Shown piece after piece: positions 29,086 through 37,799 of a stretch of DNA of 64,000 bases (position 1 is the first letter of the stretch; every line of letters starts with the position of its first letter). The stretch comes from Maribellus sp. YY47 (GTDB lineage: Bacteria; Bacteroidota; Bacteroidia; Bacteroidales; Prolixibacteraceae). The notes beneath the pieces were generated by a model. It was not told where the DNA came from. It saw nothing but the letters and a program-made list of their open reading frames with translations, and did not search any database. The stretch covers positions 62,001-126,000 of the forward strand of contig NZ_JALGYW010000008.1 of assembly GCF_023111095.1 (NCBI RefSeq), read 5' to 3'. The position numbers and the translations under genes are program-made.

Positions 29086-30993
29086 ATGAGTACGTACAAC
29101 CAAATATTAACCCGGTATTGGGGCTATCCCGATTTCAGGCCTTTGCAGCTCGAAATTATCGAGTCGGTTGCAGCAGGAAAAGACACCCTGGGATTGATGC
29201 CTACCGGCGGAGGAAAGTCGGTTACCTTCCAGGTGTTTTCGCTTTCGAAACCCGGCTTGTGTTTGGTGGTAACACCCTTGATTGCTTTAATGAAGGACCA
29301 GGTCGAGAACCTGAACCGTAAAGGCATTAAAGCGCTGGCCATTCACAGTGGTTTATCGAAACGCGAAATAAAACTCACCCTCGACAGTGCAGTCTGGGGC
29401 GATTACAAGTTTCTGTATGTTTCGCCCGAACGGTTGAACTCGGAACGTTTTATGGAGCGGCTGGAGCAAATGAACATCAACCTGCTGGCGGTCGACGAGG
29501 CGCACTGTATTTCGCAGTGGGGCTACGATTTCAGACCCAGTTACCTGAACATTGCAGAGGTACGTAAAACGTTAAAAGGGGTGCCGATACTGGCCTTAAC
29601 CGCCACCGCAACTCCGCGGGTTGCCGACGATATTCAGGATAAACTGGGATTTGCGGAAAAGAACCTGCAAAAAATGTCGTTCGAGCGCGAGAACCTGGCT
29701 TACCTGGTGCGGCAGGTCGAAGACAAGAACGGCTATTTGCTGAAAACCATTCAGAAAGCAAAAGGATCGGGGGTGATTTATGTGCGCAACCGTAAAGCCA
29801 CCCGCGAGGTGGCCGATTTTCTGAAACAGGAAAAGATCTCTGCCAGTCATTATCATGCGGGATTAAGCAACCTGGTACGCAGCGCACGACAGGATGCCTG
29901 GTTGAAAGGGCAAACGCGTGTAATTGTGGCCACCAATGCCTTTGGGATGGGGATCGATAAACCCGATGTGCGGTTTGTGGTTCACATCGATCCGCCCGAC
30001 TCGCTGGAAGCTTACTATCAGGAGGCCGGACGCGCAGGTCGCGATGGCAAAAAGGCGGCGGCGGTGCTGCTTTTTAACAATGCCGACCGGACAAAACTAA
30101 AAAAGCATGTTACTACGGCTTTTCCCGAGATATCTAATATTAAGCGGATTTACGAAGCGCTTTGTAACTATTTTCAGGTCGCAGTTGGCTTTGGTAAGGG
30201 GATGATCCACGAATTTGGCCTGCAGGCTTTTGCCCAGGCCTACAAATTTCAGCAGGCCATGGTATACAGCAGCCTGAAAATTCTGCAACGCGAAGGATAC
30301 CTCGAATTTACCGAGGAGGTAAATAATCCTTCCCGCATATCGTTTGTGATTTCGCGCGATGAACTGTACAAATACCAGGTAGCCAATGCAAGCTTCGACG
30401 ATTTTATAAAATTGCTGCTTCGGTCGTACACCGGATTGTTTAACGGTTATGTGGCCATCGACGAAGAACTGCTGGCCAAACGTGCCGGAATCGATCACGA
30501 CCGCGTTTATAATTACCTGAAACACCTTCGGAAGTCGAACGTGATTGATTATGTTCCGCGCAGCCAGTCTCCGTTTATTTATTTCAGTAAGGAAAGGGTG
30601 GCGATCGATCGCTTGAAAATTTCAAAAGAGAATTACGAGATCCGTAAAAAAGAGTATGCCGAACGCATTGAGTCGGTGTTGCATTATGCGGGTAGCTCGT
30701 CGGAATGCCGGAGTCAGATTCTGCTGAATTATTTTGGAGAAGACGATGCGGCGCCCTGTGGCGTTTGCGATGTTTGCAAAGCCCTGAAACAAATGGAGAT
30801 TTCAGCTTTTGAATTTAAAGCCATAGGGAAAAAAATTTCCAAAATCCTTGATTCTCCCCGTAAACTCGATGAGCTGATTTTTAAACTGGAAGGCGAACCC
30901 GAAAAAATGCGCGAAGTGCTCCGCTGGTACATCGATAACGAGAAAATAATTTACCGGGTGGATGGTTTGCTCGAATGGCAAGGGGAGCGGTGA
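29086..30993 (+). CDS. RecQ-family ATP-dependent DNA helicase
   Basis: This 635-residue superfamily-2 helicase has Walker A PTGGGKS (residues 39-45), the DEAH box with the RecQ aromatic loop (VDEAHCISQWGYDFRPSYL; GYD replaces the usual GHD), ALTATATPRV, and motif VI (YYQEAGRAGRDG). A zinc-binding region follows (CRSQILLNYFGEDDAAPCGVCDVC), then a winged-helix-like region. No HRDC domain is visible, as in many short Bacteroidota RecQ proteins. It unwinds DNA during recombination and fork repair. The gene is divergent from guaB and followed by a low-complexity spacer. Confidence 0.93.
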   Translation: MSTYNQILTRYWGYPDFRPLQLEIIESVAAGKDTLGLMPTGGGKSVTFQVFSLSKPGLCLVVTPLIALMKDQVENLNRKGIKALAIHSGLSKREIKLTLDSAVWGDYKFLYVSPERLNSERFMERLEQMNINLLAVDEAHCISQWGYDFRPSYLNIAEVRKTLKGVPILALTATATPRVADDIQDKLGFAEKNLQKMSFERENLAYLVRQVEDKNGYLLKTIQKAKGSGVIYVRNRKATREVADFLKQEKISASHYHAGLSNLVRSARQDAWLKGQTRVIVATNAFGMGIDKPDVRFVVHIDPPDSLEAYYQEAGRAGRDGKKAAAVLLFNNADRTKLKKHVTTAFPEISNIKRIYEALCNYFQVAVGFGKGMIHEFGLQAFAQAYKFQQAMVYSSLKILQREGYLEFTEEVNNPSRISFVISRDELYKYQVANASFDDFIKLLLRSYTGLFNGYVAIDEELLAKRAGIDHDRVYNYLKHLRKSNVIDYVPRSQSPFIYFSKERVAIDRLKISKENYEIRKKEYAERIESVLHYAGSSSECRSQILLNYFGEDDAAPCGVCDVCKALKQMEISAFEFKAIGKKISKILDSPRKLDELIFKLEGEPEKMREVLRWYIDNEKIIYRVDGLLEWQGER

Positions 30994-31002
30994 ACATAGT
31001 TC

Positions 31003-31120
31003 AAAGGGAATACAGAAATGCTTAAATAGCTTCAAGCCGCAAGTCAACCGTCATTAGGCATTGGGCATTAGTCAATCGTCAGAGGTTAGCAAACATTCAA
31101 TCCTTCAATCCTTGGTTCCT
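31003..31120. repeat. Low-complexity word-repeat spacer after recQ
   Basis: The spacer contains ATGCTTAAATAGCTTCAAG, CATTAGGCATTGGGCATTAG and CATTCAATCCTTCAATCC, words that recur with variation near 34.0, 34.8 and 35.1 kb on the same strand. No coding or terminator signal is seen. Confidence 0.55.
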
Positions 31121-31121
31121 C

Positions 31122-32525
31122 CTAGTTTCTATAAGGTACTGTGCCGGTGGAATCAATGGTATGTCCCCATTTTTCGATATAGGAAGGCCCCGTTAAGAAT
31201 TCATCGTCGAGACGGGTGAGTTCGCGGGAAAGTAATTCTTCCAAATCTTTGGCAGTGGATTCAAAAGCAGGATTTCCGGTAAGGTTATTTAACTGGTAGG
31301 GATCGGCAACATTATCAAAGAGCAACCAATCGCCCGATAAATCCTGAGCGTAAGTATACTGTTTTGTAATGAGTCCTCTGAACTCTCTTCCGCCATGGGA
31401 TCTGGACCATTGCCCGAAGGGTTGAACACAGCTGACAAGAGCAGCTTTTCGGTCATCCTCCCTTTTCCCTAGAATGACGTCGGTTATATCTTCTCCATCC
31501 AAACCGGCAGGTACATCGAGGCCCGACAAACCCAACAGGGTAGGCAAAATATCCAGTGTATTTATTAGGAAATCACTTTTTCTGCCTTCTTTCCCCAATA
31601 GTGCCGGATATTTAATAATGAAAGGTACTTTGGCTGATTCTTCATAAATTCTTTGCTTTTTCATCTGACCGTGGCTGTTAATCATATCTCCATGATCTGA
31701 GGTAAAAACAAAAATGGTATTGTCTTCCATATTACTTTGCCTGATAGCGTCCTGCAATTGTTGGATGTAACTATCTAGCGCAGAACAGTGGGCGTAATAG
31801 CCCCGAAGTATGGCTTTTGTTTCTTCGGCCAGTTCTTCCGGAACATTGGGGCGTAGCTGTATATCCTTATTTTTATATAAATCCTGAAATTCTTTTGGTG
31901 CCGTTTGATACGGTGCGTGAGGTGGTCCCCAGGAAAGTACCAAACAAAATGGATTTCCGCTTTTTGCCTGTTCTTTAATATAGGCAATTGCATCTTTCGT
32001 TTGCTCTTCTGCATCGTAGCCCTCCCACTTGTGCAGTTCGTCATCGTTTCCCCAGTAAAGCGAGTTATTGTAATTGTGAGAGCACTCCAGCACCTTCCAG
32101 TAGTCAAACCCCTGACGCCTTTCTTTGGGGATAAATGCAGAACGACCATTCCCGTCGAGGTGCCACTTCCCAATATATGCCGTATGGTATCCTTGCTGTT
32201 TAAACAGTTTTCCCAAACTCCGGGAATCGGGATTCAGCAAAACGTCGTTCATAAACATGCCATTTTTCAATACATATTGCCCGGTTAACAACATGGCCCG
32301 GTAAGGTGTGCATACCGGACAGGTGGAAATGGCGTTGGTAAAGCATAGTCCTTCGGTTGCCAGCTTGTCAAGGTTGGGGGTTAGCACATCGGTATTTCCG
32401 GCATACCCCGTTGATTGTGCCCGCCATTGATCGGCAAAAACAAATACGATGTTGGGTTTTTCAATTTTTTCGCTACACGAAATGAGGAACAATGCCAGGG
32501 AGATGATCAGACCAATGTTTTTCAT
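31122..32525 (-). CDS. Sulfatase lipoprotein (type I, FGly-dependent)
   Basis: This 467-residue sulfatase is exported by a lipoprotein signal (lipid cysteine C17 in LALFLISCSEK). The formylglycine signature is C72-T-P-Y-R within VCTPYRAMLLTGQY. Metal ligands appear in NIVFVFADQWRAQ (aspartate at residue 32) and in the FTSDHGDMINSHG segment. It removes sulfate from glycans, fitting a marine polysaccharide degrader; the exact substrate class cannot be assigned by eye. No maturase or SusC/D gene is adjacent. The gene reads toward recQ and is isolated by a spacer on one side and a cassette-like region on the other. Confidence 0.93.
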   Translation of the reverse strand: MKNIGLIISLALFLISCSEKIEKPNIVFVFADQWRAQSTGYAGNTDVLTPNLDKLATEGLCFTNAISTCPVCTPYRAMLLTGQYVLKNGMFMNDVLLNPDSRSLGKLFKQQGYHTAYIGKWHLDGNGRSAFIPKERRQGFDYWKVLECSHNYNNSLYWGNDDELHKWEGYDAEEQTKDAIAYIKEQAKSGNPFCLVLSWGPPHAPYQTAPKEFQDLYKNKDIQLRPNVPEELAEETKAILRGYYAHCSALDSYIQQLQDAIRQSNMEDNTIFVFTSDHGDMINSHGQMKKQRIYEESAKVPFIIKYPALLGKEGRKSDFLINTLDILPTLLGLSGLDVPAGLDGEDITDVILGKREDDRKAALVSCVQPFGQWSRSHGGREFRGLITKQYTYAQDLSGDWLLFDNVADPYQLNNLTGNPAFESTAKDLEELLSRELTRLDDEFLTGPSYIEKWGHTIDSTGTVPYRN

Positions 32526-32559
32526 TTTTTCTATGTTGAAAATTGTTTATCCTATCGTG

Positions 32560-32590
32560 TTTTAGCGCCGCTTACAACGTTAAGTGTTTA
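32560..32590. repeat. attC-like core sequence, left edge of cassette-like locus
   Basis: The segment GCTTACAACGTTAAGTG resembles the simple core site (GTTRRRY: GTTAAGT) of integron attC sites. It lies just upstream of the sulfatase gene and pairs in position with a similar core near 33895. The assignment is by motif only. Confidence 0.3.
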
Positions 32591-32706
32591 ATTTCGTAAC
32601 GCATTTCGGGATCAAAACCTATCTCGCAGATTTAAAGCGGAGAATACTGCTCGTAAACCTGTAAAAACCTTTTAAGTATTAAACCGTGTGTATTACTTTT
32701 TAAATT

Positions 32707-33081
32707 TCAACCCAACACCCACTTTGTAGCAGCTTCCAAAGTACTAAAAGGTTTAGAGCTATAGCCATCATCTTTGGTTTCTACTAAAATCGGAATTACG
32801 ATATCTCTTGCTTCCTCAGTAATTATGGCAATTTTAAAACCTCCGAATATATCCAAGTGTTTTTTATAGAAATCCACTATTGCAGTATACTCTTCAATTT
32901 TTATATTAAAGTTTGAATTTCGATAATCTAAAACGAATCCTTTACCCTGTTTGGGAATTAAATTATTTTCAAAAGCATATTCCCAGGAAGATACTATATC
33001 TTCAATATCGATTAATCCATAATAGCATTTAAATAAAATACCGAGTGAACTATCAAATTGGTATTCAAACTTTTTATCCAT
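32707..33081 (-). CDS. Small STAS/SpoIIAA-like protein of unknown function
   Basis: This 124-residue soluble protein starts MDKKFEYQFDSSLGILFKCYYG and has alternating beta strands and helices (GFVLDYRNSNF, FGGFKIAIITEE, FSTLEAATKWVLG) that resemble small SpoIIAA/STAS-like proteins of Bacteroidota. These are hypothetical in most genomes and I do not assign a role. It is very AT-rich compared with neighbouring conserved genes and lies in a cassette-like segment with a decayed gene, so it may be horizontally acquired. Confidence 0.65.
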   Translation of the reverse strand: MDKKFEYQFDSSLGILFKCYYGLIDIEDIVSSWEYAFENNLIPKQGKGFVLDYRNSNFNIKIEEYTAIVDFYKKHLDIFGGFKIAIITEEARDIVIPILVETKDDGYSSKPFSTLEAATKWVLG

Positions 33082-33144
33082 TTATATCAAAAATTAATCT
33101 AACATCAGATGCTACAATATAACAAAAAAATAATTTCAATAAAT

Positions 33145-33813
33145 TTAAAAATTACGGGTTAGTATCATCATGGTTCTTATGGACTGGATTTTCACGGGTG
33201 GGGCTGTGTTAAACGGTGGTGGTATGAGGTCGTAGCGGTCAGACGAGAGTCTGAGTGTCCGACTGAAACTGAAGCAGGGACGAGATTCGACTTGTCGAAT
33301 CCGCAAAACCCAGCCATGCCTTATACCAAGTTTTGAATTCCATTTTATGTTCTCCGGATTAATAACTTCATACATAGATGAGTATTTTTGCTGCAACTCA
33401 TTGTGAGTATTATTGTCTCGTTTTCCGTTTTTGTATAATTCATACGATTCTTCGTGATACAATTTTGGAATACTATCATTATGAGGACTTGTATAAGATA
33501 AATACTTTACACATGAAATTTCATTTTGATCATTATATTCAAAAATAGTCATGTGTTGACTATAGCTTTCATAACCGGAATAAGTTATAAGGTGTTTCCC
33601 TAAATTATTAAACCAAAATGATTCAACTAATTTTTCGTCTTTATAATCATAATGGAAATAATGATTGACATGACTAATAGCTTTTCCATAATCGACGGTA
33701 TCAATTTTGGGATAATCCTGTCTCAAAAGATTTAGTGGAAAGAAAAGCAATATTATGTATGTTATTTTTTCATAATCGCTGGTACCGGTAGTGTATGTTG
33801 CAATGCAACTCAT
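33145..33813 (-). pseudogene. Decayed or remodelled exported protein gene with repeat-derived 3' end
   Basis: The 222-codon frame looks altered at both ends. At the 5' end, the ATG at 33773 is followed by six A and then a stop; with one more A it would read MKKITYIILLFFPLNLL, a proper signal peptide, which instead appears in the frame only behind an odd lead (MSCIATYTTGTSDYE) that overlaps palindromic DNA. At the 3' end, the last about 55 residues (from HGWVLRIRQVESRP on) are encoded by a hairpin-rich element (33150-33330) rich in Arg, Ser and Pro, unlike the Tyr/Asn/Lys-rich middle. The middle part (KIDTVDYGKAISHVNHYFHY and on) looks like an exported hypothetical protein. The alternatives are a sequencing error in the homopolymer or a real gene with an unusual N-terminus. 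Confidence 0.55.
33235..33301. repeat. Hairpin-rich REP-like element inside the decayed gene
   Basis: It contains TCAGAC-GAGA-GTCTGA (33239-33254) with outer CGG/CCG pairs, and GATTCGAC-TT-GTCGAATC (33284-33301). The style (short palindromes near CGTCCC or GTCCC) is like the REP elements at 13.3 kb. It is read through in frame as the 3' end of the decayed gene. Confidence 0.5.
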
Positions 33814-33910
33814 ATATTATTAGTAGCTACTTGTGAACTTGTTGGTTTTCTTTTTTTTATATGTGTGGGTATGGGTGAGTGAGCTTTTGTTTTTTGCAAG
33901 CGTTGGGTTC
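33797..33910. repeat. Palindrome-rich boundary, attC-like core
   Basis: The segment holds GTTGCA-A-TGCAAC (33797-33809), the perfect 10-base palindrome AGTAGCTACT (33822-33831), a T-rich stretch, and GCAAGCGTTGGGT near 33898, which matches the GTTRRRY core of attC sites. The rest of the 33814-34145 gap has no ORF; its right part is low-complexity spacer. Confidence 0.35.
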
Positions 33911-34013
33911 AAGACATTCGGTATTTTGGTTGTTCATTGTTGCTCTGTCGAATTAAAAATAAACAGAAATTTCAATTAAACAATGGATCAATACCCATTC
34001 AACAATGCTTGAA

Positions 34014-34140
34014 TGCTAGATGCTTAAATAGCTGCAAGCTGCAAGTCACGAGCTGCTAGCTTCGAGTGGCGAGTCATTGGTCATTGGTCAATAGTCATTG
34101 GTCAGCTGGCATCAAACTGTTCAATCTCTAAACTCTAAAC
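34014..34140. repeat. Low-complexity word-repeat spacer
   Basis: The words AAATAGCTGCAAGCTGCAAG, GAGTCATTGGTCATTGGTC and CTCTAAACTCTAAACTCC follow each other. The 16-mer GGCGAGTCATTGGTCA at 34068-34083 recurs exactly at 34878-34893, on the other side of the YdeI-family gene. Confidence 0.6.
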
Positions 34141-34145
34141 TCCGC

Positions 34146-34727
34146 TTACAGGTCGTTTAGCCCTTTCCCTTCCAGTATTTGGGGGATTAGCTTTTCTACT
34201 CTTGCTTCGCGGGTTTTTGATTGTTTGGGTTTCGAAAAGTGTAGAATATAAGCCCTTTGCCGGCCCGGTGTCAGCGCCTCGAAAGCGGCCTTGAATTCGG
34301 GCATTTCATCCAGTTTGCTTTGAAGTTCTTCGGGAATCTGGTAGTCGGTGGTCTTTTTCAGTTTTACCCTCAGCCCGGATTTTTCCACCTGAATGGCTTC
34401 GTAGATATAGGCTTTCACGATTGATTCTTTTTCTTCGATTTCACGGATACTGTTAAACCGAATCTGCCGGCCCGCTTGCGTGTGGTCGCCCGGCCGCGTG
34501 AGCAGTTGGTGCGGGTCTTTTAGCAGCACCCCCTTAAAAAAGCCAAGCAGGCAATACTCTTTGAAACCGCTTATGATGACCACATTACTTTCGTTAAGCG
34601 TATAACAGGGTTGGCGCCATTTCAATTCTTCCGTTAGTCCGCAATCGAGAACGATGGCTCTTAACTTTTCCATTTCTTTGCCCCACCTCGGTGCATTTTG
34701 TAAAAAGTCATCCACATTAGGATTCAT
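34146..34727 (-). CDS. YdeI/OmpD-associated family protein (DUF1801-like)
   Basis: This 193-residue protein has the DUF1801-like N-terminal half (ELKWRQPCYTLNESNVVIISGFKEYCLLGFFKGVLL) and a C-terminal OmdA-type tail (FEALTPGRQRAYILHFSKPKQSKTREARVEKLIPQIL). Such proteins are common cytosolic proteins of unclear biochemical function, sometimes linked to stress responses. Length is normal. It stands alone, bracketed on both sides by low-complexity spacers that share an identical 16-mer, suggesting it may move or recombine as a unit. Confidence 0.88.
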   Translation of the reverse strand: MNPNVDDFLQNAPRWGKEMEKLRAIVLDCGLTEELKWRQPCYTLNESNVVIISGFKEYCLLGFFKGVLLKDPHQLLTRPGDHTQAGRQIRFNSIREIEEKESIVKAYIYEAIQVEKSGLRVKLKKTTDYQIPEELQSKLDEMPEFKAAFEALTPGRQRAYILHFSKPKQSKTREARVEKLIPQILEGKGLNDL

Positions 34728-34814
34728 GATGTTGGTATTTGGTACGTATCCTATTAAGCGTATTTAGGCTGAAAAAGTTTAGTGCCAACGCTTAAAATTT
34801 TAGTTGGAAGTTGC

Positions 34815-35220
34815 AGAAGGGGGTACTAAAATAGCTGCAAGGTGCAAGGTGCAAGCCACAAGCTGTGAGCTTCGCGGGGCGAGTCATTGGTCACTGGTCA
34901 TTGATTAATAGTCATTGGTCTCTGTAAATTCAATCAGTTCAATCTTCTTCAATCTAACTCAATCCCTCAATCTCTCAATCCCTCAGTCCTTAAATCCTTC
35001 AGCCACAATGCAAAAATGCATAAATGCGTGAATGCTGAAATGCTTGAATAGCTGAGAGTCAACGGTCATTAGTCAGCAGGGGGCAATCTGTATCAATCTC
35101 ATCAATCCCTGAACTCTGAACTCTAAACTCTGAACTTTGAATAATCAATCCTTCCATCCTTCAGTCCTTCAAGCCCTCAGTTCCTCAATCCCTGTCAACT
35201 GCGACTGAACATTTAACACT
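34815..35220. repeat. Long low-complexity word-repeat spacer
   Basis: This is the longest such spacer. It strings together GCAAGGTGCAAGGTGCAAG, CATTGGTC words, many CAATC(C/T)(C/T) words such as CTCAATCCCTCAATCTCTC, TGCAAAAATGCATAAATGCG, and AACTCTGAACTCTAAACTC. It fills most of the 575-bp gap 34728-35302. No ORF, tRNA or terminator is seen; the last 80 bp probably hold the promoter of the DUF5063 operon. Confidence 0.65.
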
Positions 35221-35302
35221 CTGTCGTTCGCTCTTCGCTTTCAGCTTACAGCAGTTATTAAAAATCTTTACTACTTTTGCAGCAGTTTTTTAAACGGGAG
35301 AA

Positions 35303-35929
35303 ATGAGTAATTCTGGCATCCAACCGGTGGTGTATTCAAAAAATGTGGTGGAATTTGTGACCGTAGCCAACGAATATTGTGCTACCATTGAAAACGTGGC
35401 GCGCCACACAGCTCTGGAGAATTTGAGCAAACTGCAGAAAATTCTGCCTTTGCTTTATTTGAAAGCAGCTATTCTGCCCGAGGTTGAACCTGTGATGGAT
35501 GAGGAGCTGGAAAAGTTTGTTTCTGAACTTGATTACAACACACTGCAACAGAAATGGCTGCAGTCGCTACACCGAAACGATAGTTATTACGAGGTTTTTG
35601 ATCCGAATATTCAGTTTGGAGAAGAAACCATGACCGCCAGTATTTCGGAAAACCTGGTCGATATTTACCAGGATATGAAAGACTTTATCACCTCATACAG
35701 TATTGGAAACGAGGAGGTGATGAACGACAGTTTGGCGGAGTGTATTTTTCATTTTAAAGAATTCTGGGGACAGCAACTGGTGAACGTGCTTCGCGCCATT
35801 CATATGCTGTTGGTCAACAACACCGATTTTTCTGAAGAAGAAAATGACGAACCTGCACCGGGAAAAGGAAATCCAAAATGGCTGGACAATTTCTGGGGCA
35901 CCAACGAAGAAGATAATACAGATGTTTAG
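35303..35929 (+). CDS. DUF5063-family protein
   Basis: This 208-residue acidic, all-helical protein starts MSNSGIQPVVYSKNVVEFVTVANEYC and contains LENLSKLQKILPLLYLKAAILP and ECIFHFKEFWGQQLVNVLRAIH, both typical of DUF5063. The family is broadly conserved in Bacteroidota and usually sits next to a 3'-5' exonuclease gene, exactly as here, where the stop overlaps the exonuclease start by 8 bp. The function is unknown; the strict pairing suggests a regulatory or partner role in RNA or DNA processing (inference). Confidence 0.85.
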   Translation: MSNSGIQPVVYSKNVVEFVTVANEYCATIENVARHTALENLSKLQKILPLLYLKAAILPEVEPVMDEELEKFVSELDYNTLQQKWLQSLHRNDSYYEVFDPNIQFGEETMTASISENLVDIYQDMKDFITSYSIGNEEVMNDSLAECIFHFKEFWGQQLVNVLRAIHMLLVNNTDFSEEENDEPAPGKGNPKWLDNFWGTNEEDNTDV

Positions 35930-36494
35930 AGAAAGTATTAGTAACGAGGAACTGACGGAAATGCCTTTGAAATGGTTCGAAGGCCGGATCGTTATGGTTG
36001 ACTCGGATCACAAATTACAACAGGCAGTGGAAGAACTGTCGAAGCATAAAATTATTGGTTTTGATACCGAAACCAAGCCTTCGTTTAAAAAGGGAGTGGG
36101 GAACAAAGTGGCCTTGCTGCAACTTTCTACCCGCCACACGGCCTATCTGATACGGGTGAACCGGGTGGGTTTGCCCGACGAAATTCGTGCCATTTTATCT
36201 GACAAAAGCATTATTAAACCCGGTGTTGCCATTCGCGACGATATCAAAGGTTTGCAGGAAATTACAGCTTTCGAACCTGCCGGTTTTGTCGAATTGCAGG
36301 ATCAGGCCAAAGATATGGGCATTCAGAATTTCAGCCTAAAAAAACTGACCGCCATTGCCTGTGGTTTCCGCATATCGAAAGGGCAGCAGCTTTCGAACTG
36401 GGAAGCGTCGGAGCTTACCGAAGCTCAGCAAATTTACGCTGCTACCGATGCCTGGGCTGCATTGGTGATTTTCGAACATTTTTCAAATAATTAA
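35922..36494 (+). CDS. 3'-5' exonuclease, DEDD superfamily
   Basis: The frame is open from 35844, but the ATG at 35922 (MFRESISNEELTEMP), overlapping the DUF5063 stop, fits translational coupling; it gives 190 residues. The catalytic motifs are GFDTETKPSF (ExoI, D and E), IKPGVAIRDDIKGL (ExoII, D) and YAATDAWAAL (ExoIII; Y-x3-D, so the DEDDy type, as in RNase D and WRN exonucleases). No helicase or HRDC domain is attached. The substrate, RNA or DNA, is not decided by sequence. It is followed 3 bp later by an rRNA methyltransferase gene, favouring an RNA role. Confidence 0.9.
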   Translation: MFRESISNEELTEMPLKWFEGRIVMVDSDHKLQQAVEELSKHKIIGFDTETKPSFKKGVGNKVALLQLSTRHTAYLIRVNRVGLPDEIRAILSDKSIIKPGVAIRDDIKGLQEITAFEPAGFVELQDQAKDMGIQNFSLKKLTAIACGFRISKGQQLSNWEASELTEAQQIYAATDAWAALVIFEHFSNN

Positions 36495-36497
36495 TTT

Positions 36498-37688
36498 ATG
36501 TCGGGCAAAGAGGTGAAAATCGTCCTGAAATCAGGGAAAGATCAATCATTGCGGCGCTTTCACCCCTGGGTGTTTTCGGGCGCAATTAAACAAATACATG
36601 GCGCTCCTGCCGAGGGCGATTCCGTAAAAATATATTCGAACAACAACGAATTTCTGGGAATCGGGCATTACCAGATCGGATCGATTGCCATTCGTATCGT
36701 ATCGTTCAAAGATACAGCACTTGATTTCGAATTCTGGAAAGGCAAAATTGAAAGTGCCTGGAACCTGCGGAAACGGCTTGGCCTGGTTGACGATCCGGAA
36801 ACCAATGTTTTTCGCCTCATTCATGGCGAAGGCGATGGAATGCCGGGGCTGGTAGTGGATTATTACAACGGAACGGCTGTGCTGCAGATGCATTCGATCG
36901 GGATGTACCTGAACCGCGATGTGCTGGTAAAAGCCTTGCAGGAGGTGTTGGGCGATCAGTTAAAAGCGGTGTACAACAAGAGCAGTAAAACACTGCCGTT
37001 TAAAGCCGAGGTAAAATCGGAAGATGGCTACCTGTGGGGAAACGAAAGTACTGGCGAAGTGCTCGAATACGGATTGAAATTCAAGGTTGACTGGGAAGAA
37101 GGGCAGAAGACCGGCTTTTTTGTCGATCAGCGCGAAAACCGCAAGCTGGTGCAAACCTATTCAAAAGGCCGCGATGTGCTGAATATGTTTTGTTACACCG
37201 GCGGATTTTCGTTTTATGCCATGAAAGGTGGCGCCAACATCGTACATTCTGTCGATGCTTCCGGAAAAGCGATCGAACTGACCCGCGAAAATGTGGAGCT
37301 GAATTTCCCGGGCGATCCGCGTCACGAAGCTTTCGTAGCCGATGGTTTTGAATATTTAAAAGACATTCAGGATAAATACGACCTGATCATTCTTGATCCG
37401 CCGGCATTTGCCAAACATCAGAACGCATTGTCGCAGGCGCTGAAAGGTTACAAACGGATTAACACACGGGCGTTTGAACAGATACGAAGCGGAGGTGTTT
37501 TATTTACGTTCTCGTGTTCGCAGGTGGTAACAAAAGATCGCTTTCGCGAGGCTGTTTTTTCGGCCGCTGCCATTGCCGGACGAAAAGTACGTATCCTGCA
37601 CCAGGTCACTCAACCGGCTGATCATCCGATCGATATTTATCATCCGGAAAGTGAATACCTGAAAGGATTGGTTTTGTACGTGGAATAG
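36498..37688 (+). CDS. Class I SAM-dependent rRNA methyltransferase, RlmI-like, with PUA domain
   Basis: This 396-residue protein has an N-terminal PUA domain (about residues 5-75, VFSGAIKQIHGAPAEGDSV) and a Rossmann methyltransferase core with RDVLNMFCYTGGFSFYAMKGGA (SAM site) and LIILDPPAFAKHQ (catalytic DPPAF motif of m5C enzymes). It resembles RlmI, which makes m5C in 23S rRNA. The short conserved linker (EEGQKTGFFVDQRENR) is typical. It belongs to the DUF5063-exonuclease-methyltransferase operon. Confidence 0.92.
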   Translation: MSGKEVKIVLKSGKDQSLRRFHPWVFSGAIKQIHGAPAEGDSVKIYSNNNEFLGIGHYQIGSIAIRIVSFKDTALDFEFWKGKIESAWNLRKRLGLVDDPETNVFRLIHGEGDGMPGLVVDYYNGTAVLQMHSIGMYLNRDVLVKALQEVLGDQLKAVYNKSSKTLPFKAEVKSEDGYLWGNESTGEVLEYGLKFKVDWEEGQKTGFFVDQRENRKLVQTYSKGRDVLNMFCYTGGFSFYAMKGGANIVHSVDASGKAIELTRENVELNFPGDPRHEAFVADGFEYLKDIQDKYDLIILDPPAFAKHQNALSQALKGYKRINTRAFEQIRSGGVLFTFSCSQVVTKDRFREAVFSAAAIAGRKVRILHQVTQPADHPIDIYHPESEYLKGLVLYVE

Positions 37689-37799
37689 CGAAGAACAGAT
37701 ATTTATAGTAATTGATCGTGATTGGTTGAGATTAATTGTCACTAAAACAATCAATTACTACAAATCACAATAAGTTGCAACAAGTCACAATTTTTAGAT

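Noticed and set aside
34815-35220. Possible CRISPR array in the repetitive spacer
   Set aside because: Repeats are short, degenerate and irregularly spaced, with no constant repeat unit or unique spacers, and no cas genes are present.
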